64,000 nt of DNA from Ophioderma brevispina (GCA_023653785.1 JAMKCH010056823.1:62001-126000), one strand, 5' to 3'; counted from the first letter of the stretch, positions 22,200 through 33,692 are shown. Notes: generated from the letters alone by a model not told the origin. Program-made: numbers and translations.

Positions 22200-24530
22200 T
22201 ACGGAAACATCGGTGTGCAAGCGTTAAACTCACATTAGTAGTCACACCTCAAATGAATATCTCGCACACATCATTTGCATGTGCAACAGTGTAAGACGTT
22301 TCTGTATATATACAGGTTCCTATGGTTTTTGTCTTGTGTGAAAATATCTACTATGTAACAACCGCTCTTAATAACAAAATGAACTCAATCACAAGTTATA
22401 AATCAGATACTTGTTATTTCCCCGGAAAGATCGATTGCCAAGGATTAATGCGTTCATGCATAAATTCGGCACCATTATCCCCTCTTGGATGGTTTTCAAA
22501 TAGGCCAATTATTTCATTCGTGGATAGATTTGTACAAAATTTGCTCGGAACCATATCCCTAAAGATTTTCAGTGGGGTAGGACACGATCTGCTCGATTTG
22601 GGCATTGGGGATTTCCAAACGGTAATTTGGGGAACTGCTACGTGCATTAACTATGGCAGTCTCGGTCCCAGTGACATTAAAAATCATCTCTTAAACCTTT
22701 GTTCAAAAGATCTTAGTAATATCATGATAAATTAAGAAAAAAATATTGACTTCAAAATCCGTCGGGGTTAGTGGATTAACCCCGCTGCAAAATAGTGTAA
22801 TTTCCATAACGGTCATTTAGATTTAAATATTCGTGACCAGGCCTAGTCTTTAGTCAAGTCTGTGCGTAACCGTTCGATATGCGTCAGAGCGCCCTCCTAC
22901 CATTAAGTCTTTGAAACAGACTAGCACCCGGGAGTTGATGCCGTTTTGAATTTGCTGTTGCTGTTAGGTTGGCATGTCCTACCCCCCTGAAGATTTTCAA
23001 AATAGTGCGTTGGCGTTTGTTGAGGACTCATCTCCTGCCACTAGGTCTGTTCAAAATCTCCAGTGAACCAAACGTGTGGATTGTTTAGCTGACAAATTTA
23101 TTACTTTTGCTTAACTCCCGTTTTAGAAATTCTGAGGTTACATACAAAGCTACAAAACTGCAAATATTAGTAAAAGGACATCCTATACTAAAAGCAGCTT
23201 GTTGGGCGAACGTGATGAGAAAATATCTTGCCATTGTCACCTCGATTGATTCAAAGGGGAGGGCGAGGATTTCATCGCTGCTAAGTAATTCACTTAAAGG
23301 GGCATTTCGTGTAACTTACCGTTAAACGCAACTCATGTAACCTTGTCAACTAATTGGTGATTAAGTGTATAAAAGTATAAACGAGTGTTCATGGATTGAA
23401 ACATGATACTCAAACATCAAATTTAAAATCGATAAATTTACTGGTAATAAAAGTGAGAGGATTACAAATTTGTGAAAACAAGTTGATTGAACTGTGGTGT
23501 GTTATCAGATTACACTAGAACGTGGCATGATAATGGAAATGCTGTATAGAAGCAAAATGTGTCGAGTATCATATTGTTACCCATGATTTGTAGTTTTCGG
23601 AAGCATATGTCATTTCAGTCAGGTTGCCATGGTAACTGAGAAAAGCCTGTGTGTGGCTAAACACGGAAACAAACAGAAGTGCTCAACAACAACCCGTACT
23701 TGCACCATACTTGGGTGCAAGTACGATATAGGGCAACAATGCGCCCAAAACCAATAAGACTGATTTTTATTTGATTGCCATGGTAACTGTGTATCAACCA
23801 AGCAGGCAATTTTGAATAGCAATTCAAAATTGGAATAACAAGTCAAAAATCGGGCTTCCCAGTTTTGTAGATCTATTTGTACTAATGATCTATGCCAATT
23901 TGTATGACTATACGATGTTTCGTTTTCTAGTTTCGTTTGTTCCCGTTTTGCAAATTTTCGTATTTTAACGAAAAGAAATACAGGCCGATAAACATTCCGT
24001 TAAATTGAGGGCGCGTTTTATAACAAATATTTAAAAAAATGTATTATTATTTTTTTTCAGTTGCATGCTGATTTATTATAATAATATTGAAAGAATCATA
24101 TTAATATTTAATTTATAAATAAATTTTACTAATGGCATCAATTTGGTGCAAAAATTATGAACATAATTATGCAACATATTTTAGCTAAAAAGATGTAGCC
24201 TTTTTCAAAAAAAATTAAATATCCTCACTTGAAATATTTTACACATAAAAGTATAGGAAATTGCGCACCCCCTTTTACAGGTCCTTAATATCCTAAATAT
24301 ACATGGAGGACCAATTACATTACATATAGTTTAATTACCTTGATCATGTTGATTGTGCCTTTAGCATCCCATTCCTGCTATTAGCACGCCATATTAGAAT
24401 GCCATCAAGCTAAGCACTTGACGTGCGTTACTGACAGTAGCACATTCACCTTTTCGTAGCTTTGTGTACTATTCAGGACTGATATCTAATCTAAAAGAAA
24501 TTTAAGTTGAACTTATCGATTTAATAGAAA
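22200..24530. repeat. Repeat block C, copy 2 (with internal extra sequence)
   Basis: 22200-23330 and 24270-24530 match 13230-14050. The intervening ~0.94 kb contains block Z (23345-23560, matching the first bases of the window) and AT-rich sequence. The longest frame here (22322-22735, 137 codons) resembles nothing known and is broken in the first copy, so no gene is called. Confidence 0.7.
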
Positions 24531-24804
24531 AAAACACATATCATTGAATATCAAAGTGAATATAGATTTTTAGGGCTATGGGGCATACCCTTCTACGCTG
24601 TTGTTTCGTATCCACATCGAGGGAGAGAGCTAACTCAGTGGAAATTCATAACATAATAAATCTTAAAATTATATCACCGTCTGTTGCCCTCAAATAAACT
24701 TGTAGACTTTCTTTCAAAATTAATATACTATCACCCTCACGCAATTGCTATTGTATAAATATTATGTGTTAGTGTAACTGGCACCACTGTGTGAAGTAAT
24801 GCCT

Positions 24805-24826
24805 GCATGCTTTTCAAAAAGCATGC
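24805..24826. repeat. Perfect 22 bp inverted repeat
   Basis: gcatgctttt, then ca, then aaaagcatgc: 10 bp arms and a 2 bp loop. No second copy was noticed. It is flanked by gtgtg and cacac, which may extend the structure slightly. Confidence 0.75.
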
Positions 24827-25024
24827 CAAACACACAATGAATGATGTCACTAGCCCTGGCTGACAGGCAAGCCGGGCAGCCAAGTCATGCTAAAATGAGC
24901 ACTAACATCCTGATTTTTACTCATACAACCCGAATCCTTCGATGCTCAGGCTTTCTGGTTTGGTCAACTACACCCATATTTAACATTAACCTTTTTAATT
25001 TTTCTCTCCGAAGTCCTTTTTAAG

Positions 25025-25770
25025 AGCTATAGGCCAGTTACCCCCATATCAAATCATTGCCAAATTGATTGAGAAGGCCGCAGTGCGCCAGGTAATACAG
25101 CATGTTGCCGACCATGATCTTGGTGAGCCTTGTCAATCTGCATACAAATTTAAAGCTCACCATTCCACTGAGACTGCCCTTCTCCAGGTTAAAATTACAT
25201 CCTTCAGGCCTTGGATGCTAATGAGGCTGTCTTGCTCGTATCGCTTGAATTGGGTACTGCCTTTGACACCACTGGCCATGCCATTAAAAGGCCCGAAACC
25301 AATTTTGGTATCAGATGCAATACATACGCTTGCCTGATTTAGATCATATCTCACTGATCGTAGTACCAGGGTGGTGGTTAACAATGAAATGTTCCTCAAG
25401 GCTCCATTGTAAGCTTGCAATGTTTCATAATGTATATGCATCCAGTCGGTGACATTATTTGGAATCATGATATTAACTTTACTCGTATTTTGATGATACT
25501 CAGCTTTTCTGTGAGTTTAATCCAAAGATTCCAGATGATTGTGAGAATGCTCTTCAAACTTTCAAGCAATATATCTGACATAAACACATGTTCAAAAACA
25601 TGCTGCAGATGAATCAAGAAAGACAGAATTTATTGTCTTTGCCGCGCCTTGTGTTTTGAAAAATTGCGGAATTTGTTGGTGTAGGGTCTATAGTCTATAT
25701 CACAAATGCAAACTGCGAATCTTAACATCTCAGCATTGAAAATTCAAATTGATCTGTACGTAGACTTTTT
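25025..25770 (+). pseudogene. CR1-like non-LTR retrotransposon, reverse transcriptase remnant
   Basis: Conceptual translation with several frame changes gives SYRPVTPIS, then EKAAVRQVIQHV, GEPCQSAYKFKAHHSTETALLQV and ANEAVLLVSLELGTAFDT. After these come NVPQGSIV, MYMHPVGDII and, at 25486-25506, YFDDTQL. These correspond in order to RT motifs of the CR1/L2 type (SYRPVS, QSAYR..HSTETALL, LDLSAAFDT, VPQGSVLGP, YADDTQLY), with the second motif-C residue changed. Sequence beyond 25600 still resembles the downstream part (KTEFIVF-like). Both ends are missing and there are many stops, so it is long dead. A CR1 clade placement is by motif resemblance. Confidence 0.8.
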
Positions 25771-27229
25771 GGCATATTGTTAAATTCAGCAAAATAGATA
25801 ATTTATTGAAGTTACACTTTGTATTTTATTTTATTTCATGTATACTTGTGTGTGATATGAACCCGGACATGGGGAGGGTTTAAAGGGGTATTTCGTGATC
25901 CACAACCTCATTCCCCCGACTTACCTAAAAAAAGTTGAGATTTTCATAAACCGAGTAATCCATGTGTACCAAGTCTTACATGCAAATTCGGTCGTATCTG
26001 TAAGAAATTCGCAATTACAGCACAGTAACCTATGGGACAGTGGGAAACAAGCGATTGCTCATAACACAAAACCGCAAGATCGGAATCAACTACAATTTTG
26101 TGAATAAGCTTTTCTCAAGGATATCTAGTGAACTATAAATAAAACAGAAGGTGATGGAATCACGAAATACACATTTAACTATATTTAACCATGTTAGTGA
26201 TACTCTTGGCGTTTAATCAGCTTCTCAAAAACTGCGATGGATTTTATAGATGATTGCCCATGATTATTGGTGGGCGGTCTGGTAAAAGTAGTCAGAGGTG
26301 AAGTAGGTCGTCTGGGGGTCATTGGTCATTTGGTTAACCTCTGTGTTTAGTCCTCTTTCTGTGAAATTGTTAGATGGGTCATTTATGGGTTGGATCCACC
26401 AGGGGTTGTGCAAACTTAAAGGTCCATGGCCCGATCGCTAATAGCCTCGTCCCCAGAACCCCAGATTTTCCCCGAAGTGGTCACAATTTTGGTATCAGAA
26501 GAAAGCTACTATTTTTCTCATTAATCCTGTGAAATCTTAGGGTTAAAGGATGTTTGGTTTGGAAGTTATGAGCGAAAATGTACTCCATTTTGGTCGACCA
26601 ATATTAATTTTACACAGTACTCTATGAGGCTCACAAAATTACGTTTCTAGCTCTCACATCATAACGGATTGAAATATCGGCGAGAAACTTTACATATGGG
26701 GATTTTGGGTGAAGGCCATTCGATCAACATGAAAACTTTATATACTTAAATCGGACCATCCCCCTTTAACACTTAAGATCGACTTCGACCAAATTAAAAA
26801 AGTACCACCGATCTTGGGCCGAATTTCATGGAATGTTGACATCAATCTATAGAACGCTTGTTCTTCCACAGATTAGCACGATGTAGCCAGTGTCTGTTGG
26901 GTATTCCTGATTTTGTATCTATGGTCACTTAAAGCCACTATCAGTGATTCACTCAAAAAAATCAAAATATTGACATTTGAATGAATAGCTTAAAAGTGAA
27001 GGATATTAAGTCAGTAGAATTTCCATAAGTTATTTTTGCAACTGTAACATTTACAGAAAAGGAAGAAAAAAAAACAGTGTTCAAAGATATGAATCTGCAT
27101 TCAGTCATTTTCTTGTAGTAAGTGTCCTTAAGTGACAATAATGACTGAACTCGTAGGGTATGTTGGGATAGCTATACTTGGTACAAACTTGCAAATATCT
27201 GATTTTTATGATTGTTTTTCGATTTTCTG
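25771..27229. other. Mostly featureless; diverged repeat S copy at 26440-26640
   Basis: 26440-26640 (ttttggtatcagaagaaagctactatttttctcatt, later ttttacacagtact) resembles 28250-28400 (tttgatatcagatgaaaggtcgtatttttctcatt, later agcacagtattg), so it is an old dispersed repeat. Otherwise I see no gene or structured element. The 70-codon frame at 25895 is not recognisable. Confidence 0.4.
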
Positions 27230-27318
27230 ATTTAGCAAATCACTGAATGTGCCTTTAATGACCTTTGGGGATTAAATTTGAGCTCAAATTTAAAACAGGT
27301 TCATATCATACTTCTTCT

Positions 27319-27690
27319 CTGTGACCTATGGTGACAAGGTCAAAACCAAAACATAAGGTCAAACTTGAAACTTACTCATATCATTGATAATTATAGCTAT
27401 ACCTTCCAGTTTCCTAAAAGTGACTCTCGTTATTATCCCCGGTTATGGGGTCAAAGGTCAACAAGGTGGAAGTTGAAAGGTATAAATGTTTAAAAAGCTC
27501 TATCATTGTCTTTGCTATAATTATATTAATAGAGTTCATTATGATTCGTTCTGTGACTTCACGATTATGATCAAAGGTCAAATTAGCACCAAAGTTGCGT
27601 GATAAAATGGAAAGCATGTTTGCCTCAACTATATGTGAAATCAACTTACCATGTCCCCACTGTGACATATGGGGTCAAAAGTGAACATGG
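27319..27690. repeat. Minisatellite of about 110 bp with DR1-like GGGTCA-A-AGGTCA motifs
   Basis: Four diverged units carry tgtgac...atgg(gg)tcaaaggtca-type cores near 27334, 27448, 27568 and 27672. The unit at 27448-27460 reads GGGTCAAAGGTCA, a perfect direct repeat with one-base spacing, the binding pattern of HNF4/RXR-type nuclear receptors. Others are degenerate (gatcaaaggtca, gggtcaaaagtga). Whether any receptor binds is untested. The same tgacctt(t)ga theme appears near 53343, 54075, 60650 and 63210. Confidence 0.6.
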
Positions 27691-27889
27691 GATGATGCTT
27701 TGAACATGCTTACCCAACAAAATGCATTCAGCATACCTGAACATGCTGATATTCGTACTTCATTGAGTTCTGGTTGACGTTTGTCTGTTCTGCACATTTT
27801 CTGTTTACAATAGATCCCGTTTTTGTTTTCTTCTTGTTGGTTTACTGCTTCACAATGTGGCCATCCCGCGGTTTATTAACCCTCGTCGA

Positions 27890-28115
27890 CCTGACGAAAA
27901 AATGGGGAGGGGTGGCTACCATCCCCTGTAATTTTCCTTATTGAACTACCGATTCCTATAACCTTGGTACCCACAGGAATCCATTGATATCGAAATAAGC
28001 ACCCAAATTCTAATCATGACGTCCTATGACATAAAAGTATGAAATTACTCGATATAGGGAGGAATATTCATATTTCGGCATTTTACTGACTCAAAAACAT
28101 TGTAACATACCACTA
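27890..28115. repeat. Repeat block R, copy 3
   Basis: The clearest partner of 3770-3990 (ccctgtaattttcctt, ccgattcctata, ttggtaccca) and of 16980-17150. It is followed at 28220-28400 by repeat S copy 2. The same pair of neighbours is not found at 3770, so R and S moved separately. Confidence 0.55.
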
Positions 28116-28399
28116 AAACACTGTTTGTATATACATTTAGTCGTTTACCATCATGTATAGCCAAAAACCCGCTTGAAAATCGGATATATATTCCTATCTT
28201 TCCAACTGTTGACATTTCGTCGTACGCCGCGTGTTGCGATCATCTATGGGACCCCCCGATTTACCCGGAAGTAGTATCGATTTTGATATCAGATGAAAGG
28301 TCGTATTTTTCTCATTGTCGTTCTGAAATCCATTTCATTCCCAAGATATAAACAAAACCGACGTTTTAATGGTTAACTATCAATATTAGCACAGTATTG

Positions 28400-28860
28400 A
28401 ATAGGGCTTTGCAATATGCATTATTGCTTCTACCATCAAACCGCAAGTTTGTTTTTCACTGTACTTGATGGGGCATATGTGCAAGTGCCAGGCTTTCATC
28501 TCAAGTAGAGAACACAATAGACATAAATCGGAACAAGAACCTTTAAGGCGAATATAAGTAGTTGCGCCTTTTCTGTTTGAGCGAGGCTTTTGTCGTCTGA
28601 GTTCCTTTGCAGATGTATATCTGCTCAAATAAATAAGTTTTAAAGAAGCAAGATAATGTTATGGACAATTTTCAATTGACGATCTACAAAGCACATAGAA
28701 GTACAGATTATATTACTCGCATGTTGTTACCATTAAACAAGGTCTCTCAAATCGCAGCTCTCGTATTTTGAAATCAAATAAGCTGCTTTTACTTTCTCAC
28801 GGCACTATCAATTAGTAGGTTTACCAAGAAATTGTATAGGCTCTTTAAATGAAGACCAAC
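28400..28860. other. No feature recognised
   Basis: The 80-codon minus frame at 28386-28628 has no family resemblance. No repeat partner was found within the window. Confidence 0.5.
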
Positions 28861-28879
28861 TGCAAATTATACATCCGTA

Positions 28880-29100
28880 GGCAGGCCATAATTACGTAAC
28901 TGCTCTTCATAGATTACTGCTGATACCGGGGAATATTTACCACAGAGCAATCGTGGTGCACATAGTTTAATTACCTTCCTTCTGCCTTCGGCACTAAGCC
29001 CTCCTATTAAACACCATGACCAGAATGCCGAAAGGCTTTGTAAGTGCCTGTCGCTGGCGACAACAACATTCAAGTTTAACTGATGAGTCGTTGCACTTCC
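28880..29100. repeat. Repeat F, copy 1
   Basis: Shares cacatagtttaatta, cctt(c)ggcactaa, cc(c)tcc(c)att, agaatgcc and gtggcgac/ctggcgac with 29935-30115. Weaker partners lie at 24325-24440 and 31196-31260. It is a dispersed, diverged repeat of about 180-220 bp with no visible promoter or coding content. Confidence 0.55.
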
Positions 29101-29934
29101 AGAAGTGGGATAGAAAAGTAGAACTAGTCCTATTGAGTTCAGTCCAACAATACAATAACATTATTTATTACACATAGCTATAGCTACTTACACGTCTTAG
29201 ATCTACAAAGGAACGACGGATTTGATGGGGTTTTCGTCATTCTTTGAAGGAATTTCCCCTCTATATATTTGGTGGCATCAACTTTCAACAAAACCACGGG
29301 GTCTCAACATCCGGTGAAAGTACAAAATTTTGTGAACAGTTTAACACCGCTGTCACTGCATCGATCGCGGCAAAGAGATAAGATCACAGGCCGTCGCGGT
29401 ATATGCACAACAAAACACATCGAGTGCCTGGCTTTTGTTGAGATAAATGGGTAATTGGTTTAGGTTTGTGGCTTTCGCGTTGTATATAGGTCCTTCTCTC
29501 CTATATCCATGATCAGACGAGTCATTCAAGAGCACGTAAGCACTTGCGGATGTCATCGCAACGAGTATAGGATCATCCCGAGTCTGTTACCTGTGTTCAT
29601 CACTCTAGGTATCATAGTCTCTTCCAACCCACACTAGGCCAGCGTGGAAGGATAGGCATGAAAACATCTTGAAGCTTCGTCCTGCTGTAGGAGGGGGAGG
29701 AGGAGAAGGAGAAGATGGATTTGTTTAAGTTAATTCAAGTTATGGAAATTACTATACTCTGTAAGGAACCTATCCTGACTAAATAAATATGAATTAAATA
29801 AAATAATAGCACTGTAGTTTTAAGAAAATGAGTGTTATATCTTGTAGTAAAAGAACATTTTAAAACCAAACTCTACCAAAAAAACGTACTGCAATGTTAC
29901 TTTTAAGTGTCATTTACTGATATTTACGAATATT
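29101..29934. other. No gene; purine microsatellite at about 29690-29715
   Basis: A gga/gaa-rich run (ggagggggaggaggagaagg) is the only structured element. The overlapping 61- and 67-codon frames near 29269-29556 resemble nothing known. Confidence 0.5.
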
Positions 29935-30115
29935 TACCAAGGTTCAATCAACGTACACATAGTTTAATTATCTTGAGTGTGCCTTTGGCACTAAACCTCC
30001 CATTCTAAACCTCCAATACAACCACCCGATTAGAATGCCACAGGCTTAGCATGTGCCTTTCCGTGGCGACATATTAACAACATTCATGTTTTACCGAGTC
30101 GTTGCAAGGATGTTT
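29935..30115. repeat. Repeat F, copy 2
   Basis: Second clear copy of F (cacatagtttaattatcttgagtgtgcctttggcactaaacc ... agaatgccacaggc ... gtggcgacatatt ... ttaccgagtcgttgca). It sits about 100 bp before the TTAA-flanked MITE. Confidence 0.55.
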
Positions 30116-30210
30116 TTCACATCGTTCCATGATGCATTGTTCCAGGTGCATTCACTTGGCATGATCTCAATAAATTCCATATATTCGAGCACAGACAAGA
30201 AAAGTGTTAA

Positions 30211-30760
30211 AGGGACACAGTGGCATGAACAATATTCAGACATAATGAAATGGACCCTTACTGAACTTGAATCTCTTCCACAAATTTTAAAACAATTTGC
30301 GTGTTTACGTTTTGTAAAAAGGGAGGAGTAAGTAATACTATTTCCTTGTAAGCTTTACTTTTCAGCCAAGGATGCTGACATTACTGCCAGCATTTTATGA
30401 AACTTGAAAAGCATGCAGTCATCAGCTCATAGACCATTGCTATTGTATATGTGCTAATCCCGGCTGATCCACCTTTCACTTGTCAGACCAATGCCTTACT
30501 ACAAGCCTGAAGTACAATGTATGAATCCCGGTCTGAACGTTTTAGAATTGTGTCAAAAAATATGTTAGATACACTGTAAATTCTGGCAGGGATGTCAACA
30601 CTTTGATTTTCCGTGGCAAGAATTGCCACGAACTGCCACAAACTCTTGCTGTTTTTACTGCTTTTACAGAATCTAAATCGTTTTCAGATATTTGGAAGTG
30701 ATTTCAGTAAGGGTCCATTTCATTATGTCTGAAAATTTTGTTCATGATATTGTGTCCCTA
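30211..30760. mobile_element. 550 bp MITE flanked by TTAA
   Basis: Ends agggacacagtggcatgaac and gttcatgatattgtgtccct(a) are inverted. The arms extend about 65 bp and include attcagacataatgaaatgg and acccttactgaa on the left, with the exact complement on the right. TTAA occurs at 30207-30210 and 30761-30764. A TTAA target duplication is typical of piggyBac and Kolobok superfamilies; which one cannot be told without a transposase. The short frames inside are arm sequence. Confidence 0.75.
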
Positions 30761-30764
30761 TTAA

Positions 30765-31195
30765 GGGAGCATTGGGTTTTACAAAGGGTAGAAACGATTC
30801 TTGTCATACCTCAATATTGTTCTTGGACCTGGAAGAAAGGAAATGATGCAAGAAATTCTAAAACAATGGGTAAATTTTCATAAATTTCACAGTAGTGTCG
30901 CTGAAGTGAATATAATCATAGTTTATACATACACTTTTCAACTTATAATAGCCACGTCTTATTAATTAAAATGAAAATCAATTTAACAGAATACATATTG
31001 GATATGACTTTTGAACTTCTGAAACTCAAAGGAGAAAAATTCACTTTGCTATAATCCGGAAATGTTTTGAATTGCAGACGAAATATGGAAACATTTTGTA
31101 CGGCATGTTCAAAGAACCTCAGTGATCGACAGTTCATAATTACATAACCATCATTAACAGTTACATTTGCCATTCCAAAAAAGCACGAACGCGTA
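30765..31195. other. No feature recognised
   Basis: AT-rich. The 85-codon minus frame at 30943-31200 has no recognisable motif. A degenerate F-like fragment follows at 31196-31290. Confidence 0.45.
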
Positions 31196-31749
31196 ATCAC
31201 AGTTTGATTACCTCGATTATGCCTTTGGCATGAAACCTTCCAATTGAGAAATCGACGGGAATGTCACTGTATCGCTGAATTTCAGGAATACAGTGACAAA
31301 GCAATTCCATCGGGTTCAATTCAACCGTAAGACAACACTAGCCCCCTGTTGCACACAAATACTTCAGTTGGAAATATAATACCTATACTTGATTCCTTTC
31401 AGCTGGAGTGCTCTTCAATTTATTTACGCTGGCTTCGGTAAAACCTTGACGGTAATGCGTATCCGCTAAATTTGAAAGAAATTCAGAATGAGACGAGCTA
31501 GACAACTGTCACGCTAGAAGCTCGTGTATTTGTTATCACATTGGAATTTAGATTAAAACATTCATATTGAAGTTGAGCAAGGGTGCTCAATATTGGTAAA
31601 GTTGTAAGTTATAAGTATCATTATAAGCATGATAAGTGGCATGAAGTCTTATTCGTAGTCATTGAGTTACTAGGAAAGCCCTAAACCCTAATCGCATATG
31701 GAAATCCCATATGTCTCGAGAAGGTTCTTCACAGCAACTGTAGAATAGG

Positions 31750-32798
31750 TAAACACAACCATAAAACAAAAAAGTAACTCCCCACCCCTGAAATTTTTCT
31801 GTCAAGTTCAAACGATAGATCTTGTTATACAATATGGGATTTAATTGAAAGCGGTGTTTATTTACGCGTATTTTGACACCTCATTTGTGGCGATCGATGG
31901 AGTATTGTTGAAGTTATGCCCACTTGACCGAACCCACCCCAGGATTTAAAAGTTGCAGTAAATCCTATTGACAACCATACTGTCACAAATTGAAATCAGT
32001 GTAATCATCTTCTTCTCTGCATGAGTAATTCTCCTCTATAGGCTAAACTGCAACAGAGTAATTGTTGTGTGAACATCCGTTCAGGGCAGGGGTGCAAAAA
32101 ATGCGGGAGCTGGGAGCGCCGCTCCGAGGAAATGGTTGAAAGTCTTGTAGGTATCTATGTGAACATTGCATTTTGCTCCTGAGGAAAGAACAACTTTTTG
32201 CACCCCTGCATCCGTTACTTCCTAGCTGACTGACCGGCGAATAAAAATGAGGCATTTTCATAAGTAAAAAACGTGACATCATTACTTCGGCTGATTCAAA
32301 CACTTAACTTAATGTTGAGTCTTCATTAATGCGTGAATCCAACACACTTTTAGCGAACTCTTGACATTAATTTCTTATGACACTTATTAAGATCGTTTGA
32401 AATTTGAATGCTAACTGGTATGTCGTGCAAATTCTTCATCCAAATGTTGTACCATATGCTGCTGCCCGACTTGACCGAACCCACCCCAGGATTTAAGTTG
32501 CAGTAAATCCTATTGCCAATCATACTGCTACATACAGATTGAAATCAATGCAATCTTCTTCTTCTCTACATGACAAATCCTCCTTCTCTATAGGGCTTAC
32601 TGCAACTTTTAAATCCTGGGGTGGGTTCGGTCAAATGGTCATAACTTCAACAATACTTCATCAATCACCACGAATGAGGTGTCAAAATGCGCGTAAATAA
32701 ACACCGCTTTCAATTAAATCCCATAATGTATAATGCGATGTATCGTTTGAACTTGACAGACAAATTTCAGGGGTGGGGAGTTACTTTTTTGGGTGTGT
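31750..32798. mobile_element. About 1.05 kb fold-back element inside the LINE
   Basis: 31750-31960 (aaaaaagtaactccccacccctgaaatt, tcaagttcaaacgata, cgcgtattttgacacctcatt, ttgaccgaacccaccccagg) is repeated in inverted orientation at 32610-32798. A further direct copy of the inner part lies at 32465-32600 against 31920-32045. It interrupts the RTE reading frame between ATVE and LLYGCE. No transposase was seen and the target duplication is unclear. Confidence 0.75.
32082..32208. mobile_element. 127 bp hAT-type MITE with 8 bp target duplication
   Basis: The inverted ends caggggtgcaaaaa (32087-32100) and tttttgcacccctg (32195-32208) are flanked by exact 8 bp direct repeats catccgtt (32074-32081 and 32209-32216). 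CAGGGGTG ends and an 8 bp duplication are hallmarks of the hAT superfamily. The left end has an extra five bases (caggg) that look like slippage. It is nested in the fold-back element, so it is the youngest layer at this site. Confidence 0.85.
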
Positions 32799-33163
32799 TT
32801 ATTACTGTATGGGTGCGAATCACGGTCATTAACCCCAGTTCTGGAGAGATCTCTCAATGGATGTTACACCAGAATGCTAAGGATAGTGCTTAACATCAAC
32901 TGGAGACAACGGCTTCATAACTCTGTGCTTTTTGGTGAATTACCTAAGGTTGGAAACAAGGTAGCAACAAGAAGGATGCAGCTTGCAGGCCACTTTTATC
33001 ACCACCCTGAGCTGTGTACCAGTAGACTCGTTCTCTGGGAACCAACACACGGACATCGAACAAGGGGCGGACAAAGAAAAACTTATGTAGACATCCTGAA
33101 AAGGGACGCAGGAGTGGTAGATACAAATGAGCTTGCAACATGCATGCAGGATAGTATAGACTG

Positions 33164-33640
33164 TGTCTTCTTCTTCTTAGAAGTGTGTCCACAAGTCATT
33201 GGTAATGGCTTGTGGTGGTGTCAGGATTTATTCAGCTGAGTAAGCTAATCCGGGGCCGCGTGTATCCATGATACGAACGCTCCTAACATGGCCCACTTTT
33301 GAGGCTGGGGCGGATTGGGAAACAGGGGTTTTCACCCTACTCTTATTCGACACTGGCTGCGATGTACATGTACAGTTGTGTCTCTCTGTACACGGGGCCG
33401 ACGGCTTAACGTCCCCTCTGAAGGACTGGCTGCTTTCATGATTCATTTGCCCAATTCCAAGTGAACCATGGAGGAGAGCGGCAATCTGTATTAATCAATA
33501 GCTGGTATACAGATCAAATCCAGAATTGAGTACCCGAATAAATCCCAGCAAGTGACCCCACCGGGATTCGAACCCGGGATTTTTGGTAGATTTGCGCCAC
33601 AGGCAAGCACCCTAACCGCTAGACCACGCTCTCTCACGCT
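33164..33640 (-). mobile_element. 477 bp tRNA-derived SINE inserted in the LINE 3' end
   Basis: On the minus strand the element starts with a tRNA-like head. A-box-type tggtctagcggttaggg is followed by an anticodon-like stem with GTG (His) in the loop, then a perfect B-box ggttcgaatcc within a 5 bp T stem. The acceptor pairing is only about 4 of 7, so it is not a working tRNA. The ~300 bp body includes ggggacgttaagccgtcgg and gtacatgtac, and the 3' end is an aagaagaagaag tail (plus strand 33167-33178). The split LINE frame gives its borders, and gactg is repeated on both sides (33159-33163, 33641-33645). The Pol III promoter boxes look intact. Confidence 0.85.
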
Positions 33641-33692
33641 GACTGGGTGATCCGTGTTAGATCCCGACTAAGGCCGACTTAGTAGTAGTAGT

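Larger units (their letters stand above)
31700..33692 (+). mobile_element. RTE-like LINE 3' part, split by two nested insertions
   Basis: The end of a LINE ORF2 is found in three pieces. 31719-31745 reads RRFFTATVE. 32796-33163 reads CLLLYGCESRSL, CYTRMLRIVLNINWR, RRMQLAGHFYHHPEL, LWEPTHGHRTRGG and ELATCMQDSID. 33641-33679 reads DWVIRVRSRLRPT followed by a stop. The order matches the C-terminal region of RTE/BovB-type LINEs (ATVE-LLYGCE-W, RRM-LAGH, REAWR near the end). The frame ends in tagtagtagtagtg, a trinucleotide tail typical of RTE elements. Piece 1 and 2 are separated by a fold-back element, piece 2 and 3 by a SINE. It is 5' truncated, with no YxDD region or endonuclease. Clade assignment is by pattern memory. 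Confidence 0.75.

Noticed and set aside
22322..22735. A 137-codon protein gene
   Set aside because: The homologous block at 13440-13560 does not keep the frame open and the peptide resembles no family, so this is a chance frame in repeat C.
27319..27690. CRISPR-like array or other prokaryotic repeat
   Set aside because: Units are 104-120 bp, diverged along their whole length and have no spacer pattern. The window is clearly eukaryotic.
29060..29100. Hammerhead ribozyme core (ctgatgag near 29081)
   Set aside because: No matching cgaaa core or helices around it.
33555..33635. A functional tRNA-His gene on the minus strand
   Set aside because: The T arm and both promoter boxes are good, but the acceptor stem pairs at only about four of seven positions, the variable region is too long, and the sequence continues into a SINE body.
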